From Rhynchopus euleeides (Eukaryota; Euglenozoa; Diplonemea; Diplonemida; Diplonemidae), in contig OY723250.1 in NCBI GenBank assembly GCA_963210315.1, forward strand, positions 992,001 to 1,056,000: a DNA stretch of 64,000 bases, given 5' to 3'. Made by a program: the position numbers and the translations under genes. The notes under the pieces are model-generated. The model saw only the letters and a list, made by a program, of their open reading frames with translations, was not told the origin of the DNA and did not search any database. Positions 1 through 10,565 of this stretch are shown one piece after another. How positions within the stretch are numbered: the stretch's first letter is position 1; each line of letters opens with the position of its first letter.

Positions 1-555
1 CTGAAGGCCGCCATCGTGGTACCCGACGTCGACGTATCTCGAGACAGGGGCGGGCTGGACGACATCCTGGGACGCATTGTCGAGAGCTGCGTGCGCTCCG
101 ACGTCCCTCTGATCTTCGCCATGTCACGCCGCACCCTCGGCGTGCAGTGCTTCGGGCCTGCCCTCCGCAACACCTCCTGCATCGGGCTCTTCTCTGTCGA
201 CGGAGACCACGAGACCTACTCGAAGATCATCTCCGCCCGCGAGAAGCTGCAGCGAGACTACGACACCATTGCGGCAGACCACCCCAACCTGGTCCCTGCA
301 GCACTGACGTACCACCTCACGGCGAAGGAGGAGGAGGAGGTACGCCGTGTGGAGTCCGAGCGTGCCCGCGAGAAGGAGCTGGAGGAGCTGCGTGTCAAAC
401 GCGAGGAGCGCCGCAACCGTGTCCTGCAGCGGTCTGAGGAGAAGAAGGCTGCCAAGCTGAAGCAGAAGGCTGACAAGCAGAAGAAGCAGGAGGAAGGGAA
501 GCGGGCGAAACAGGCAGACCAGGCAGAGCAGGCGCCCCCAGCCGATGCTGGCTGA
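1..555 (+). CDS. SECIS-binding protein 2-like L7Ae domain protein (3' end of gene)
   Basis: The frame is open from the window edge and stops with TGA at 553-555, so the N-terminus lies outside. The first ~95 residues match the L7Ae/L30e RNA-binding fold as found in SECIS-binding protein 2: a GGLDD segment near residues 18-22, then VPLIFAMSRRTLG, then a strand-turn stretch reading CIGLFSVDGD. In SBP2 this fold binds the SECIS element in selenoprotein mRNA 3' UTRs and recruits the Sec elongation factor to decode UGA. After residue ~105 the protein becomes a highly charged Glu/Lys/Arg helix, probably a coiled coil, ending in an Ala/Pro/Gln tail. The alternative is a generic L7Ae protein such as NHP2 or L30. 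The GGLDD segment and the length of the spacing before VPLIFA favour SBP2. Confidence 0.7.
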   Translation: MKAAIVVPDVDVSRDRGGLDDILGRIVESCVRSDVPLIFAMSRRTLGVQCFGPALRNTSCIGLFSVDGDHETYSKIISAREKLQRDYDTIAADHPNLVPAALTYHLTAKEEEEVRRVESERAREKELEELRVKREERRNRVLQRSEEKKAAKLKQKADKQKKQEEGKRAKQADQAEQAPPADAG

Positions 556-2928
556 GCGAACGGAAGGCGGGGGGGGTGGGGGGGGGGGGACACCCTCCTG
601 TGTGTGTGTGTATCCCGTCAGACCCTTCGTATCCCCCATGCCCTTCCTCCCAAGCAATGCGGGTTAGCAGAGATTGCCGAGCCACGGGGATAGCCCCCCC
701 CTGTTGCCGTCAATATGTTCTAAATATCTCAAAGGGTGGCTGGGTTCCAACAAGCAACGAAGAAGTGTGGGGGGGAGGGGGCGGGGGTGGGAGGGGTGCG
801 TGTGTGTGGGGGGGGGGGGGATGCTGCCTCTCTGCCCCCAGTGTGTGAGCTTTCCAGGTTTCGGATTGTGTTCTTCCATTTTATTTTGATTCCCCCCCCT
901 TTTTTTTGAACCCTGCCTTTGTCGGGGCAGCCCCCAGAATCGCCGGGAATCAGAGGATGCCACACACTGGGTGGGAAGTGGGTGTTCAGGAGGGGCAATC
1001 CATATTAATTTTTTTTGTTAGTGTTTGTCCAGCGGATCCAACTGGGGAAACCTTTCTGTGCCTTTTTTTTCCAGCTGGATCTTGCGGCCCCCCTCCATCG
1101 GACAGCCTGAGGGGAGTGGTGTACCCACAGAGTGGGGATCTGCATCCCAGCTAAAGGCGGGGAGAGGCTAACACTTCCCCTCCCCTCCCTCCTCTCTCTC
1201 TATCTCTACATACATCACTCACCCTGCGCCCTACTTTTCCCTACATCATGACCTGCTGAGGACCTCCTTCACATGCCCCCCCACTACCACCCCTCCTTCG
1301 TTATGCATAGTTTATGATTCGTACGGCTTTCTTCAGGTGAACGAATCCAAATACAAATGTTTTAACCCCACGTGTGATTATTGTGTGAACCAATGTCCAG
1401 TGATTCGGGGGAGGGGTGGGGTGGGGTGGGGGGCGCGGAGACTGTTTTGCGGATTGCGGACCAGTCAGTGTTGCCTGATGGGGGGGAGGGGGCGGGGGTC
1501 TGTCGGAGCAAGAGAGGTGGCTTGTCTTGCTGCCGAATCGCCCAGCCTTTGGATGCTGCCCATACCCCAGAGGGGGTGATATGGGGGCAGTGCGCGACTG
1601 CACAGGCGGTGCCATATTTTTTTTTGGCTCAGCTCCCTCTCTCTTCCCCCCCCTTCTCCCCCACTTCAGAGCGGAACGCTCCTCTGTGGGCTTGCAAAAT
1701 CACCAGGGGCCGCTATGGTCACGTCTAAAAAAGCCTTCAAACTGAAGGGTGGTGGTGAGGGGGTGTGTGGGGGCGCCGATCCTGGCCCTTCGGAACCCCC
1801 CCCCCCCTCTCTCTCTTCCCCTTCCCCTGCTTTAACGGAAATTCTTGCCCCTGCGCCTCGAGGAAGGCAGCCTTGGTGGTGTGTCCGTGCCATCTTATCA
1901 TATGTGTTTGCAGTAGTTTCTGTGGCAGGTTGGGTCGCCCAATCCTCAGACGCCTCAGAGGGGCTTTGGCGGGTGTGCAGAGAATGACCGCATCTGCTCA
2001 TGCCCGTATCCATCCATACCCGCAAGATAAACTGGAAACACAGTTGCAAGTCGTGTTTGCAAAAGAGGAAAGAATATGCGCAACTCTGCTCAGTGGGTCT
2101 GGATCTTGTCGGCACAGAGAGAGAGGGGGGGAGGGGGTGCGTGATGGTTCCACACACGTGATGCCTTCTTGATTTGCCGGCACAGATTCAAAAGAAGGGG
2201 TGTGCACTCGGCCGAGACTAACCTGGAAGCAGCAGTGTGTGGGGGGTGGCTGATCCATGCCTCACACATCACGTTGCGAGGACACACACACACGTCATCA
2301 ACCACAACGAGGCCTGTTGGCTCCGGCTGATATGGGCATTCATAACAAAGGGTGTGCCCCCCCCCCCCCCCAAGGTAGGGGCTGATAACGAAACAACGGT
2401 GATGAAAAGGGACAGGTGTGTGGTGTGTGGGGTGGCACTGCTGCGGTGGGCAGAGCGAATGCCCTGCCGACAGCACTGTGCCACTGCAATAGGCTTTGTG
2501 TGTCGCGCGAATTTCTCACGGCGGTTGGGGGGTGGAGGGGGGAGGGGAAGAGATCCAAGACAGAGCGCTGCGGAAGAACGCCGCACGAGACGCCAGGCAG
2601 GTCCTGCCTCCACCGCCCGACGCCCCCTCCCCCCCCCAGACCCACGTTGTGCTCCTGCAATACGACCCACCCCACCCTCCCTCCCTGTCACGCACTGCAA
2701 GGCCACCGCTGTGCCGAGGGGAGATGCAGGACTCGCGCCCACCCCCCAACCCCCCCACCACCTCCACCTCCACCTCCCACACACCCTCGCAGTAACGGCA
2801 TACCCCTCTCAGTTACACAGTGTGGGGGTTGTGTTTGTGTCATTCCGGCTCTCGGTTCCGCGCTGACCCGTGCGCTGCTGACGTGGGTGGTGTAGGGTGG
2901 TGTGTGTGTCACCGCGGAGCCCACAACA
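556..2928. other. Intergenic, homopolymer-rich, no supported gene
   Basis: This 2.4-kb stretch holds repeated G runs (around 570-590, 765-820, 1405-1500) and C runs (1795-1808, 2356-2372, 2745-2760), plus a GT microsatellite at about 598-612. Frames of up to 209 codons exist but are driven by the homopolymers and show no domain. I see no RNA gene. Confidence 0.5.
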
Positions 2929-3471
2929 ATGTCGCAGATGTCGACAGGGGACAAGGCTGCCTATCTGCAGTCCATCCAGGCACCAGAGCTTCTCGACAAG
3001 CTTGTCCATGCCATCCTCCGTGACACGCCGCAGACTCCTGCAAAGGCAGCTGACGTGATCCGGAAGGAGCTGGACAAGCTCCACCCCCCTTCTCCTCAGA
3101 CCGAGGGTGACTATGTGAACATCCAGCTTGAGAAGTCGACGTGGAATAAGCTGCAGGTATGGTTGCAGGTTCATGCCGTGCCTGGGCCCTGCCAACAGGG
3201 CTGTTGTTGGTGGAGAGGGGGGTTGAGGGTTGGCGTCTGTGTTGGCACCACTCTCGAGACAGTGGGGGGGCAGCGCCACAGGGGTTAGCTTGGGCGCGAC
3301 ATGCTGTCCGTCTTCGCGTCATGAAGTTGATGGGAGCCTTTGGGTTGCTGCCCATCCCGAGCCTCGTCGTTTTGTCCATCTCACTCCCACCCCTCTTCTC
3401 GACAGAACATCAACCCAGAAGAGGCGGCAGAATGTCTGAAGCTATTGCGCGGCAACAAGCGCACGAATTGA
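2929..3471 (+). CDS. Small two-exon protein with RIIa/Dpy-30-like docking segment
   Basis: Exon 1 is 2929-3156 and exon 2 is 3406-3471, with a 249-bp intron that begins GTATGG and ends GACAG. The join is in phase and gives a protein of about 97 residues ending in a Lys/Arg-rich tail. The start was chosen at ATG 2929 because it sits in the context ACAATG, like other genes here. Residues ~12-50 (YLQSIQAPELLDKLVHAI then LRDTPQTP) resemble the four-helix dimerisation/docking motif of RIIa and Dpy-30 proteins, in which a YL..I.aPeLL..L pattern is followed by a Pro-containing turn. In those families the motif docks onto anchoring helices, often in ciliary complexes. The identification rests on one motif only. 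It could also be an unrelated helical protein. Confidence 0.55.
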
Positions 3472-4093
3472 GAAGAGTCCCCTCTTGCCCCCCCACCCCC
3501 ACTCGGACTGCACAGGTCAGCTCTGTGCTTTGCGTTACTCTCACCCACATTCATGCGATGTCCCAGCCATCCCCACCACGAGGGTTACCACCCCCGTGCG
3601 GCACTGTGTACACCAAAGCAGAGGCGAGGGAAGAAGTGGTGGATGAAAGCGCGCAGGATGACCGGTCTCCCCTAACCCCCCATCACCCCCTCCGCCCTAC
3701 CTGTTCCTCATCCCGCCTGCCTGACACTTTTATATCGCAAACCCCCCCCCCCCGTTTCGTTTCACTCTTGACGATCAAAAACCCCCCCCTCTGATTCGAC
3801 TTTTATGCAATTCTTTGCGCTTTTGAACAGGGGAGGAAGGCACCACCACACTCCCCCATCGGCCTGTAAGAGAGTGAAAATCGAGCAAGGCGATCTCTGT
3901 TTTCCCCCCCCCTTTCTTCTACTCTCAGCCACACACACACGCAGGTGGCAAGGGGCGCTATGTGTTTGTAAGAGAGGACAGATGCATCCCTCCGGGCAGC
4001 CTACTCCTATAGAGACGACGCCATTGCTGCTGCTGCGCTGTGGGTGTCCTTGAAAGGTGCAGCAACACCACAGCGCCGCAGTGCCTGCCTGCG
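3472..4093. other. Intergenic with C-run tracts
   Basis: About 620 bp between two + strand genes. It has C runs near 3738-3752, 3781-3790 and 3903-3913 and no convincing coding frame. The promoter of the downstream gene must lie here, but I recognise no core element. Confidence 0.4.
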
Positions 4094-7000
4094 ATGCAGG
4101 CACCAGATGATGCCTCGGATGACACCAACCTTGAGTCACCCCGTGATGGCGTCACCGCTGCCCAGTCGGAGAATGCGCTGTCGCAGGTGCGGGACCTTGT
4201 CATGGGTGATCACTTCGACAAGTTCCTCCGGCAGGAGTTTGATAAATACGACGTCAACGGGGATGGCGAACTGGAGTTCACAGAGATCCGCCCGCTGCTG
4301 GAGGTGCTGTGTATGATGATCAGCAAGAACCTGCATGCTCAGATCCAGGCCCCGACGCGCGCGGTTCTCTTCGGGAAATTCAAACACTTTGCAGGGCGCA
4401 ACAAGTTCATCACGCGGGATCAGTTCGGCTCCCTCCTGCGCGAGGTGCTTTACGTTGCGATGGACACAGCATCGCAGCCTGCCGGCCAGGCCCCCCGTGT
4501 CTCCAAGAAGCCCCGCGCGTCGAACACCTCCCGCTGCCCTTCAGCCACCCCCGGGAAGGTGCCCCGCCTCCGTGGCGTCTCGCAGTCGTACAGATTCACC
4601 TGCATGAAGCCCTTCACTGAGGATGCCGCGGAGAAGCGGCTCAGGCTGGCCAAGGAGGCGAGCCTGGAGAAGGCACGCCTGTTCTCGGTGCTGAAGAAGG
4701 ACACAGGGGGTGGCGGGACGGACTGGCAGGACCTGGAGTCGCTGCAGGCGCTGTTCATGGTGAGGGACGAGAGGGGGCGTGTCGGGGTGACGCAGGGTGA
4801 GTTCATGCGACTCTTCACCGCGTACGACGGGTCGGTGAAGGGGCCGTTCCGCAACACGGTGGATCCGGATGACATCTTCGACAGGCTGCAGGTGATGTGT
4901 GAAGACGACACGGAAGGGTTCGTCGACTGGGATGCGTTCTCCACATTCCTCGTCTCCTGCGAGGAGGTGTTTGAGAACCAGGAGACCGCCCCGCCTCTGG
5001 TGCTGGTGGACAACTGCCAGACGAGGGTCACCGACAAACACTTCCACCACAAGACATCGATTGTCAAGGTTCTTGTGCACTGCGAGCTGGAGAGGTATTA
5101 CACCGCCTCAAGCGATGGCATCGTCAAGGCGTGGCGCTCGTCTTCCCTGGCTTATGAGACAACAGTGTTCGACCCTGGCACCGACTCGGTTGTCATCAGT
5201 GCCCTCCTCATCCTGCCGCACAGCAGCTGCCTCCTTGTCTGCAGGAATGACAGGATCCTGCATATGTACACCTGCTCGTTTGAAGGGACGAGTCTGCTGA
5301 GGACTTTCATGGCTGCGCCCTACCTCGCGCGTGGCCTCCAGACGCGCACCTTCACTGTCGGGGAGAACCCGTTTGACTGCAACGTCGACATCGAGGGGAG
5401 GCTGGTCGGGACACGGGACCTGTCACACCGCATCAACAACTTCATGCTCGTGAGGAAGAAGCACAAACAACTCTACTGCGCGATCCCAGGCCTCTCTGAC
5501 ATTGTCACGTCAGCATGCGTGGTGACCGTCGCTGTGAAGTCCATCGAAAACGACGTCGTGTCTCTGGGGACCGACTCCGGGACTGTCGTTCTCCTCGCCC
5601 TTGCGTGGACCGGTGCTGTCGCCAACACCCTCGTGTCGGTGAAGGCGCATAAGGCGGCTGTGACCTCTGTGGCCTGCCTGACTGACAGGCGTGCCCTCCT
5701 GACCTCCTCGCTCGACCACACCGTAAAGGTGGTCAACATCGACAAGGAGGCGGTTGTGGCGACGATCAACACGCCGCACAACCCCAACAACATCCTGGGG
5801 GGAGGCGTGCTGCAGTTCATCTACGATGCAAACCTCCAGATGTCCGCATTCACCACAGGCGCTAACAAGGTGTATGTGGGCAGCCTGGTCCAGACAGGGT
5901 CTGTCGAGCTCACGGAGCATAAATCGCTCGTCACAGATGTCCTGTGGATTGCGGATGACGTGAAGAACCCGCTGTCAAGCAACAAGCGTCTGACGTACCT
6001 CGTCACCCTCAGCGGGTCTGACAAGACTATCAAGGTGTGGGAGACGACGAATTTCAGATGCGTGCAAACTATTGTCGACAAGAAGAAGAGGATCGGCGCC
6101 GAAGACAAGCTGGTCGGCCTGGCATACGACCGCACCACACGCCGCCTCCTCGTTGGTTGCAGCAGCCATTTGATGGCCTTCAGCCTCCGCCACCCGGAAG
6201 CAGCGAAGCGGAAACAACGCGGCACCACCAAGCCCACACCTGCCCCAGCAGACCCCAGCGGCACCACCACCACCCAGCAGAGACCAGGCGGCGACACCAC
6301 ATCACCGCCTGCCGCCACCCTGTCCGGGGTGTTGCAGGGAGATCACTCCGCACCTGCGACGGTCGGCGCCGACCCCCCCACACCACACCCACTCCAGGCG
6401 GGCGAGGCGCACCCAGCACCGCTGGAGCCGTTGCCCCAGATGGGTTCGGCTGCCCCGAGCCGTGCCGGGGCACAGCTGGCAGTCCCAAAGCTCCAGAAAT
6501 CCACCCTCGAGACCCTGGGGAAGGGGGGCGCGGGTATCCCATCTTCTCTGAACTGCGGGGGCCAGCTGCTGCACCCTACTATTCTACTCTACTCAGAGGA
6601 ACACTCGCATGTCATCGCATGCGATGAGGGCATGCTGTGCACCTGGGATGTGAGGGACGGGGAGGTGACGAGCCTCTTCGACCACCCCGGCTCCACCATC
6701 CTCCACGCCGCAATATACCCCTCCGCAGAGCAGCTGCTCTCCCTCCTGGCGACGAAGCCCAGCGGTGCCCCCCCGATGTTCGAGCCCCTTCTGACCCTCT
6801 GGAACTGCAGGTTCGGCCTCAAGATGCGCGAGTTTCGAAAAAGCCTGCCCTCCCCACCCGAAGGCCACCCGCTCCTCTGTCTCAGCGCCTGCAGCCGGAC
6901 TGTGATGGCCGGCTGGGGCGGGCTATCTATATGGCGGGAACCTTCTGAGGAGGTGAACTACCACCCTGTCGTGGAGGTAAGCCAGGTGGAGTGCCCTCCC

Positions 7001-8314
7001 GGGAGAGGCGATGTGTGCCACGTGGCATGGTGTGAGCATGCTGGCTGCATTGCGGCCACCACTGTGTCCGGTGCGGTTCTGTTCTACTCCTGTGAGAGGC
7101 CAGGCGACAATGCGTGCCCCTACACCCTCTCGCATCTTGTCGATCTCTCGATGTCGGCGCAGGACTTCGGAAGCCCTCTCCAGATGAAGGAGACCAGAGA
7201 TGTCGCAACCCGCTTCGCAAACTTCCGCAACAAAGCGGAGTGCAGCGGGGGCGGCGGCGAGGCAAAGAATACCCCCCCAGTCGCCGGAGCCTCCCTCGGG
7301 TTCTGTGCACGCCTCCTCCGGACTGTGACACGGAGGAGGGCCCCGCTGGCCCTCTCTGCGAATGTCATGCTCAGCGTGGCGCTGGGGGGGTTGGTCGTCC
7401 TGTGGCTCAACGGCAGGGCGTTGGCCTTCTTCGCTGGGGCGGCTGTCGAGGAGGGGTGTGTGACGGACATGCAGCCTGTGCGGTGCAGCCGTGGGCTGGG
7501 TGTGGCATGCGCAGACACAAGCGGTGTCATATCTCTGTTCGACGTGGCGCCCGCTGTGGAGGAGCTGGAGCGGGCCTACAAGCTGGGCCCCCACTCCCCG
7601 CCTGCGGGGCGTGGCAAGCCTGCGGAGGGGGAGTTTGCGCAGGGCGAGCAGATCCTCGCAACCCAGTCGGAGCAGGTGCAGCTTGTCGTATCCTTCAAAG
7701 CGCACGATGCGCCGATCCGAGCGCTTTGTGTGGTGCTGCCCTCAGTGGAGCTGCTCTGCTCGCTGTCGCAGGAGGGGCTGAAGCTCCACAGGCGGAACGG
7801 CATCCCTGTGACGGTGCTGTCGACGGCGCCAACAGAGGCATGGCCCATCAAGGTGACGCCGCGCGGGTCTGCGATCATCAGATTCCTGCATCTCTCGTCG
7901 AGCAGCACCGATGCGCTGCACCACACGCGGAACCATGCGGTGCATGTAAAGCGCAGCGTGCGGCTGGCGAACATTCCGTCTGCCACAGCAGCAGCGCTTG
8001 CGTCTGAGTCTGTGAAAAACACTGCGCCGTTGTGGGAGATGCAGGGTTCTGAGGAGGGTGGTGGTGTCGGGTCGCTGCTTCCGCCGCTGCTGCCGCGCAC
8101 CTGCAGGCCCGGCAAGGCGGGGCAGTGGGGGTGGTGCGGCAAGCCGCGCGGCCCCGTGGTGGAGGCAGGCATCCCTGTGGTGCACATACCGGAGGACAAG
8201 CCGCTGGGCTGTGCCCCGCTACCGCGGGTCACGTCGCAGCAGGCCACCACGCTTATATGGGACGAGCCCCGCATGGAACCCGTTCCCGGGTTGCCAAACG
8301 AGCTCTTGCCCTGA
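4094..8314 (+). CDS. EF-hand plus WD40-repeat protein, 1406 aa, WDR49/WDR64-like architecture
   Basis: This is a single long exon. I take ATG 4094 as the start; the frame is open further upstream but has no earlier ATG nearby. Residues ~49-62 form a canonical EF-hand loop (DVNGDGELEF). A second, degenerate EF-like helix pair follows near residues 85-115 and a third near 240-300. WD40 repeats run from about residue 310 to 1240, with readable units ending in SSDGIVKAWR, SSLDHTVKVVN, SGSDKTIKVWE and CDEGMLCTWD. A Pro/Thr/Ala-rich linker (about residues 700-815) divides the propeller region into two blocks, suggesting two beta-propellers. EF-hand followed by WD40 is the layout of WDR49/WDR64-type proteins, often linked to cilia. 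The C-terminal ~150 residues have no recognised domain. Calcium-dependent scaffolding is inferred from the architecture. Confidence 0.85.
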   Translation: MQAPDDASDDTNLESPRDGVTAAQSENALSQVRDLVMGDHFDKFLRQEFDKYDVNGDGELEFTEIRPLLEVLCMMISKNLHAQIQAPTRAVLFGKFKHFAGRNKFITRDQFGSLLREVLYVAMDTASQPAGQAPRVSKKPRASNTSRCPSATPGKVPRLRGVSQSYRFTCMKPFTEDAAEKRLRLAKEASLEKARLFSVLKKDTGGGGTDWQDLESLQALFMVRDERGRVGVTQGEFMRLFTAYDGSVKGPFRNTVDPDDIFDRLQVMCEDDTEGFVDWDAFSTFLVSCEEVFENQETAPPLVLVDNCQTRVTDKHFHHKTSIVKVLVHCELERYYTASSDGIVKAWRSSSLAYETTVFDPGTDSVVISALLILPHSSCLLVCRNDRILHMYTCSFEGTSLLRTFMAAPYLARGLQTRTFTVGENPFDCNVDIEGRLVGTRDLSHRINNFMLVRKKHKQLYCAIPGLSDIVTSACVVTVAVKSIENDVVSLGTDSGTVVLLALAWTGAVANTLVSVKAHKAAVTSVACLTDRRALLTSSLDHTVKVVNIDKEAVVATINTPHNPNNILGGGVLQFIYDANLQMSAFTTGANKVYVGSLVQTGSVELTEHKSLVTDVLWIADDVKNPLSSNKRLTYLVTLSGSDKTIKVWETTNFRCVQTIVDKKKRIGAEDKLVGLAYDRTTRRLLVGCSSHLMAFSLRHPEAAKRKQRGTTKPTPAPADPSGTTTTQQRPGGDTTSPPAATLSGVLQGDHSAPATVGADPPTPHPLQAGEAHPAPLEPLPQMGSAAPSRAGAQLAVPKLQKSTLETLGKGGAGIPSSLNCGGQLLHPTILLYSEEHSHVIACDEGMLCTWDVRDGEVTSLFDHPGSTILHAAIYPSAEQLLSLLATKPSGAPPMFEPLLTLWNCRFGLKMREFRKSLPSPPEGHPLLCLSACSRTVMAGWGGLSIWREPSEEVNYHPVVEVSQVECPPGRGDVCHVAWCEHAGCIAATTVSGAVLFYSCERPGDNACPYTLSHLVDLSMSAQDFGSPLQMKETRDVATRFANFRNKAECSGGGGEAKNTPPVAGASLGFCARLLRTVTRRRAPLALSANVMLSVALGGLVVLWLNGRALAFFAGAAVEEGCVTDMQPVRCSRGLGVACADTSGVISLFDVAPAVEELERAYKLGPHSPPAGRGKPAEGEFAQGEQILATQSEQVQLVVSFKAHDAPIRALCVVLPSVELLCSLSQEGLKLHRRNGIPVTVLSTAPTEAWPIKVTPRGSAIIRFLHLSSSSTDALHHTRNHAVHVKRSVRLANIPSATAAALASESVKNTAPLWEMQGSEEGGGVGSLLPPLLPRTCRPGKAGQWGWCGKPRGPVVEAGIPVVHIPEDKPLGCAPLPRVTSQQATTLIWDEPRMEPVPGLPNELLP

Positions 8315-8744
8315 CGTTGCCCTGTTGTTGTTGTGCCGTGCCCAAGACCTGCTTCTCGTTCTCACTTCCGTTCATTTCTCACCTCGAAGCAGGCATGGCT
8401 GTGCCTGTATTTTTTTTGCCTCCCCCCCCAATATATTTTACACCCCTTTGCTGCGGGTTGGTTTGCAACGCTGCGCCCCGGAGATGGCATGTATTCTCGT
8501 TATGCGGAAGGATGCACCCCCACCCCACCACCCCGCCATCTCCGCGGGAGTCGGCGCGGCGGTTGAGAGGGAGGGAAAAGGAGCTTCAGGTGGCCACAAC
8601 GGTGTCCTCTCGCCCCCCCCCCCCCCATCGCCGCTTTGTATTGCATTGCGCCTCCTTGTGTTTCTGGAGTTGGGGTGTTGCGCGCATATTCACCCCCCTG
8701 CAGTGCGGCACTTGCGACTACCCGCACCACACACACACTAAACA
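8315..8744. other. Intergenic spacer upstream of calcineurin B gene
   Basis: 430 bp with C runs at about 8421-8429 and 8612-8626 and a CA-rich stretch just before the next ATG. No gene is seen. Confidence 0.4.
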
Positions 8745-9693
8745 ATGCCGCTCGTCTCGCCCGAGGATGAGAAGGTCGTTGCGGAGCTGACGCAGCAGAC
8801 GTCGTTCAGCGCAGACGAGATCCGCAATATGCAGGACAACTTCAAGAAGCTGGCATCGGCGCGGAAGGATGACGGGCTGATTGACCAGGAGGAGTTCAGT
8901 GTCATGCTCCCCGGCAGGGGCAGCCCTGCTTTCCTCAACGGGCTGTTCCGCATGTTCGACACAGACAACGACGGCTTCATTGACTTCAAGGAGTTCGTCA
9001 TTTCCCTCTCCATCTACCAGAACAAGAGCAAGTCTGTATCGGAGGACGAGAAGCTGAAGCTGCTCTTCAACTTCTACGACGTTGATGCTGACGGCGAGAT
9101 TTCCTCAAAGGACCTCTTCACCGTGCTGAAGTCGTGCATGGAGTCGAACTTCCTCGCACTGGAGGTATGTTTTCGTTGCAGAGCGGTCGATGTGGGTCTG
9201 GCCAGGTGGTGCCCAAGAGGGCAGTTCTGGCCCCCTTCCTTTTCAACTGACTTTTATCTGGCTGGAGGCCAGAGCACTTGTGGCGTATTTCTTCTTGATA
9301 AGAAAGGGAACACTATCGACACATGTCACTGAGCACGAAGGAATGGGTGGGGTTGTGGTGACACGCACACACCTCGATCTGTGACGAGGTGAGATGTTGC
9401 TCTGCATTTACGGCACTGCACGTGCCGTAAACTCAATTGACAGACCTGCTTTCTCCGTGTTCCATTTCATCCTTCATTGCACGAGGCTACAGAGAAAAAA
9501 ATACACCGAAAGAAAAAAACCGCCGCTGTTGAACGAAAAAGAAGGGATTTCAAACACCTTTGCCACCCTCTTGCAGGACTCCGCAATCCAGACTCTTGTG
9601 GATGCAACGCTCACGCGCCACAAACTCTCCGCGAAAGGGGGTATCGAATTCAGCGAGTACACGCGCTCATTCAAGTCCCGCGCGTCGCAGTAA
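8745..9693 (+). CDS. Calcineurin B-like EF-hand protein
   Basis: Exon 1 is 8745-9164 and exon 2 is 9577-9693. The 412-bp intron begins GTATGT and ends TTGCAG, and the phase-0 join gives 178 residues, close to the ~170 of calcineurin B. The order of motifs matches the family: a degenerate first EF hand (ARKDDGLIDQEEF), a canonical second (FDTDNDGFIDFKEF), a canonical third (YDVDADGEISSKDLF) and a fourth in which the loop reads RHKLSAKGGIEF and lacks the usual Asp ligands. The family binds the catalytic A subunit of the Ca/calmodulin-activated phosphatase. The N-terminus is Met-Pro, so there is no Gly-2 for myristoylation. CBL- or CHP-type relatives are alternatives. Confidence 0.8.
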
Positions 9694-10565
9694 CCTGCAG
9701 GTGCAGTTGTGTTGGTAATGTGGCTGAACGAAGCATGTGCGGATAAAGTGACCGGACGGAGGTGTGTGCGGATGTAGTTTGGGAGCCCAACCCGGCTCCA
9801 AAATAAAATACAAAAAAAGTAAGGCAAACAATTGCATCGCTGCATTCGAAATGTTTACACGAACGCAACAAAAAGGCAGGCCTATCTGCAATACGGGCAC
9901 CCTCTCAAAAGGACAAGGCAGCACGAAGAAGCACATCAGCAGCCATCGCCACACCTTCTGATGCCTGGGGTGGGCGGGCGGGTGGGGGGGGGGTCCCGAA
10001 AGAGGGAAGTTAAAACGCGAGGGCAGTCCTGTTCTGATCGTCGGCACCCCCTCTTCTTCGTGGACTGAAATTGCCATTGCTGGCGGGAATGTCGCGTGAT
10101 CGCTGGGTCACGGGAGAAAAATTCTTTTTCTGGTTGCTGGTTTTTTTTGAAAGTGCGAGGGAGGGGAGGGGGGGGGGCACGGGGGTTTTTTTGGAGCACA
10201 AACGATTGCTTGTGTGTAGTGGGAGGGATATCGGTTATACCAGTGGCGATTGTTGGTGAAATCGTTTTACACTCGATTTTGCCACACACACCCCCTCCCC
10301 CCCCCCCCCCCCCCCGCCACGCTATTGCTGGGCATGCCCCGCTTTTAAAATCTGAAAGCCGACAGTGGAGAGGGGGGTGGGAGTGACTGAGTGAAATGGC
10401 TGGGTCTGCGCTGTCCGTGGGTACACTTTTTTCCGTGCAGAACACCCACCCCGTTTCTCTGTAAAATGTGTGTCTGGAGAAGGGGGGGTGGTGGGTGCCC
10501 TTTTCCCTCCCTATACTGTCGGCTATAGTGCAGAAACAGTGCGAGGCCCTAAAAAAATAGGGCAG
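9694..10565. other. Intergenic spacer
   Basis: Contains A-rich and G/C-run sequence: a G run at 10169-10178 and a long C run at 10287-10317. No coding region is supported on either strand. Confidence 0.4.

Noticed and set aside
4040-4093. Upstream start for the EF-hand/WD40 gene
   Set aside because: The frame is open, but 4040 is GTG. The first ATG in frame is 4094.
7114-8007. 297-codon frame overlapping the WD40 gene
   Set aside because: Shadow of the real frame in GC-rich DNA, without motifs.
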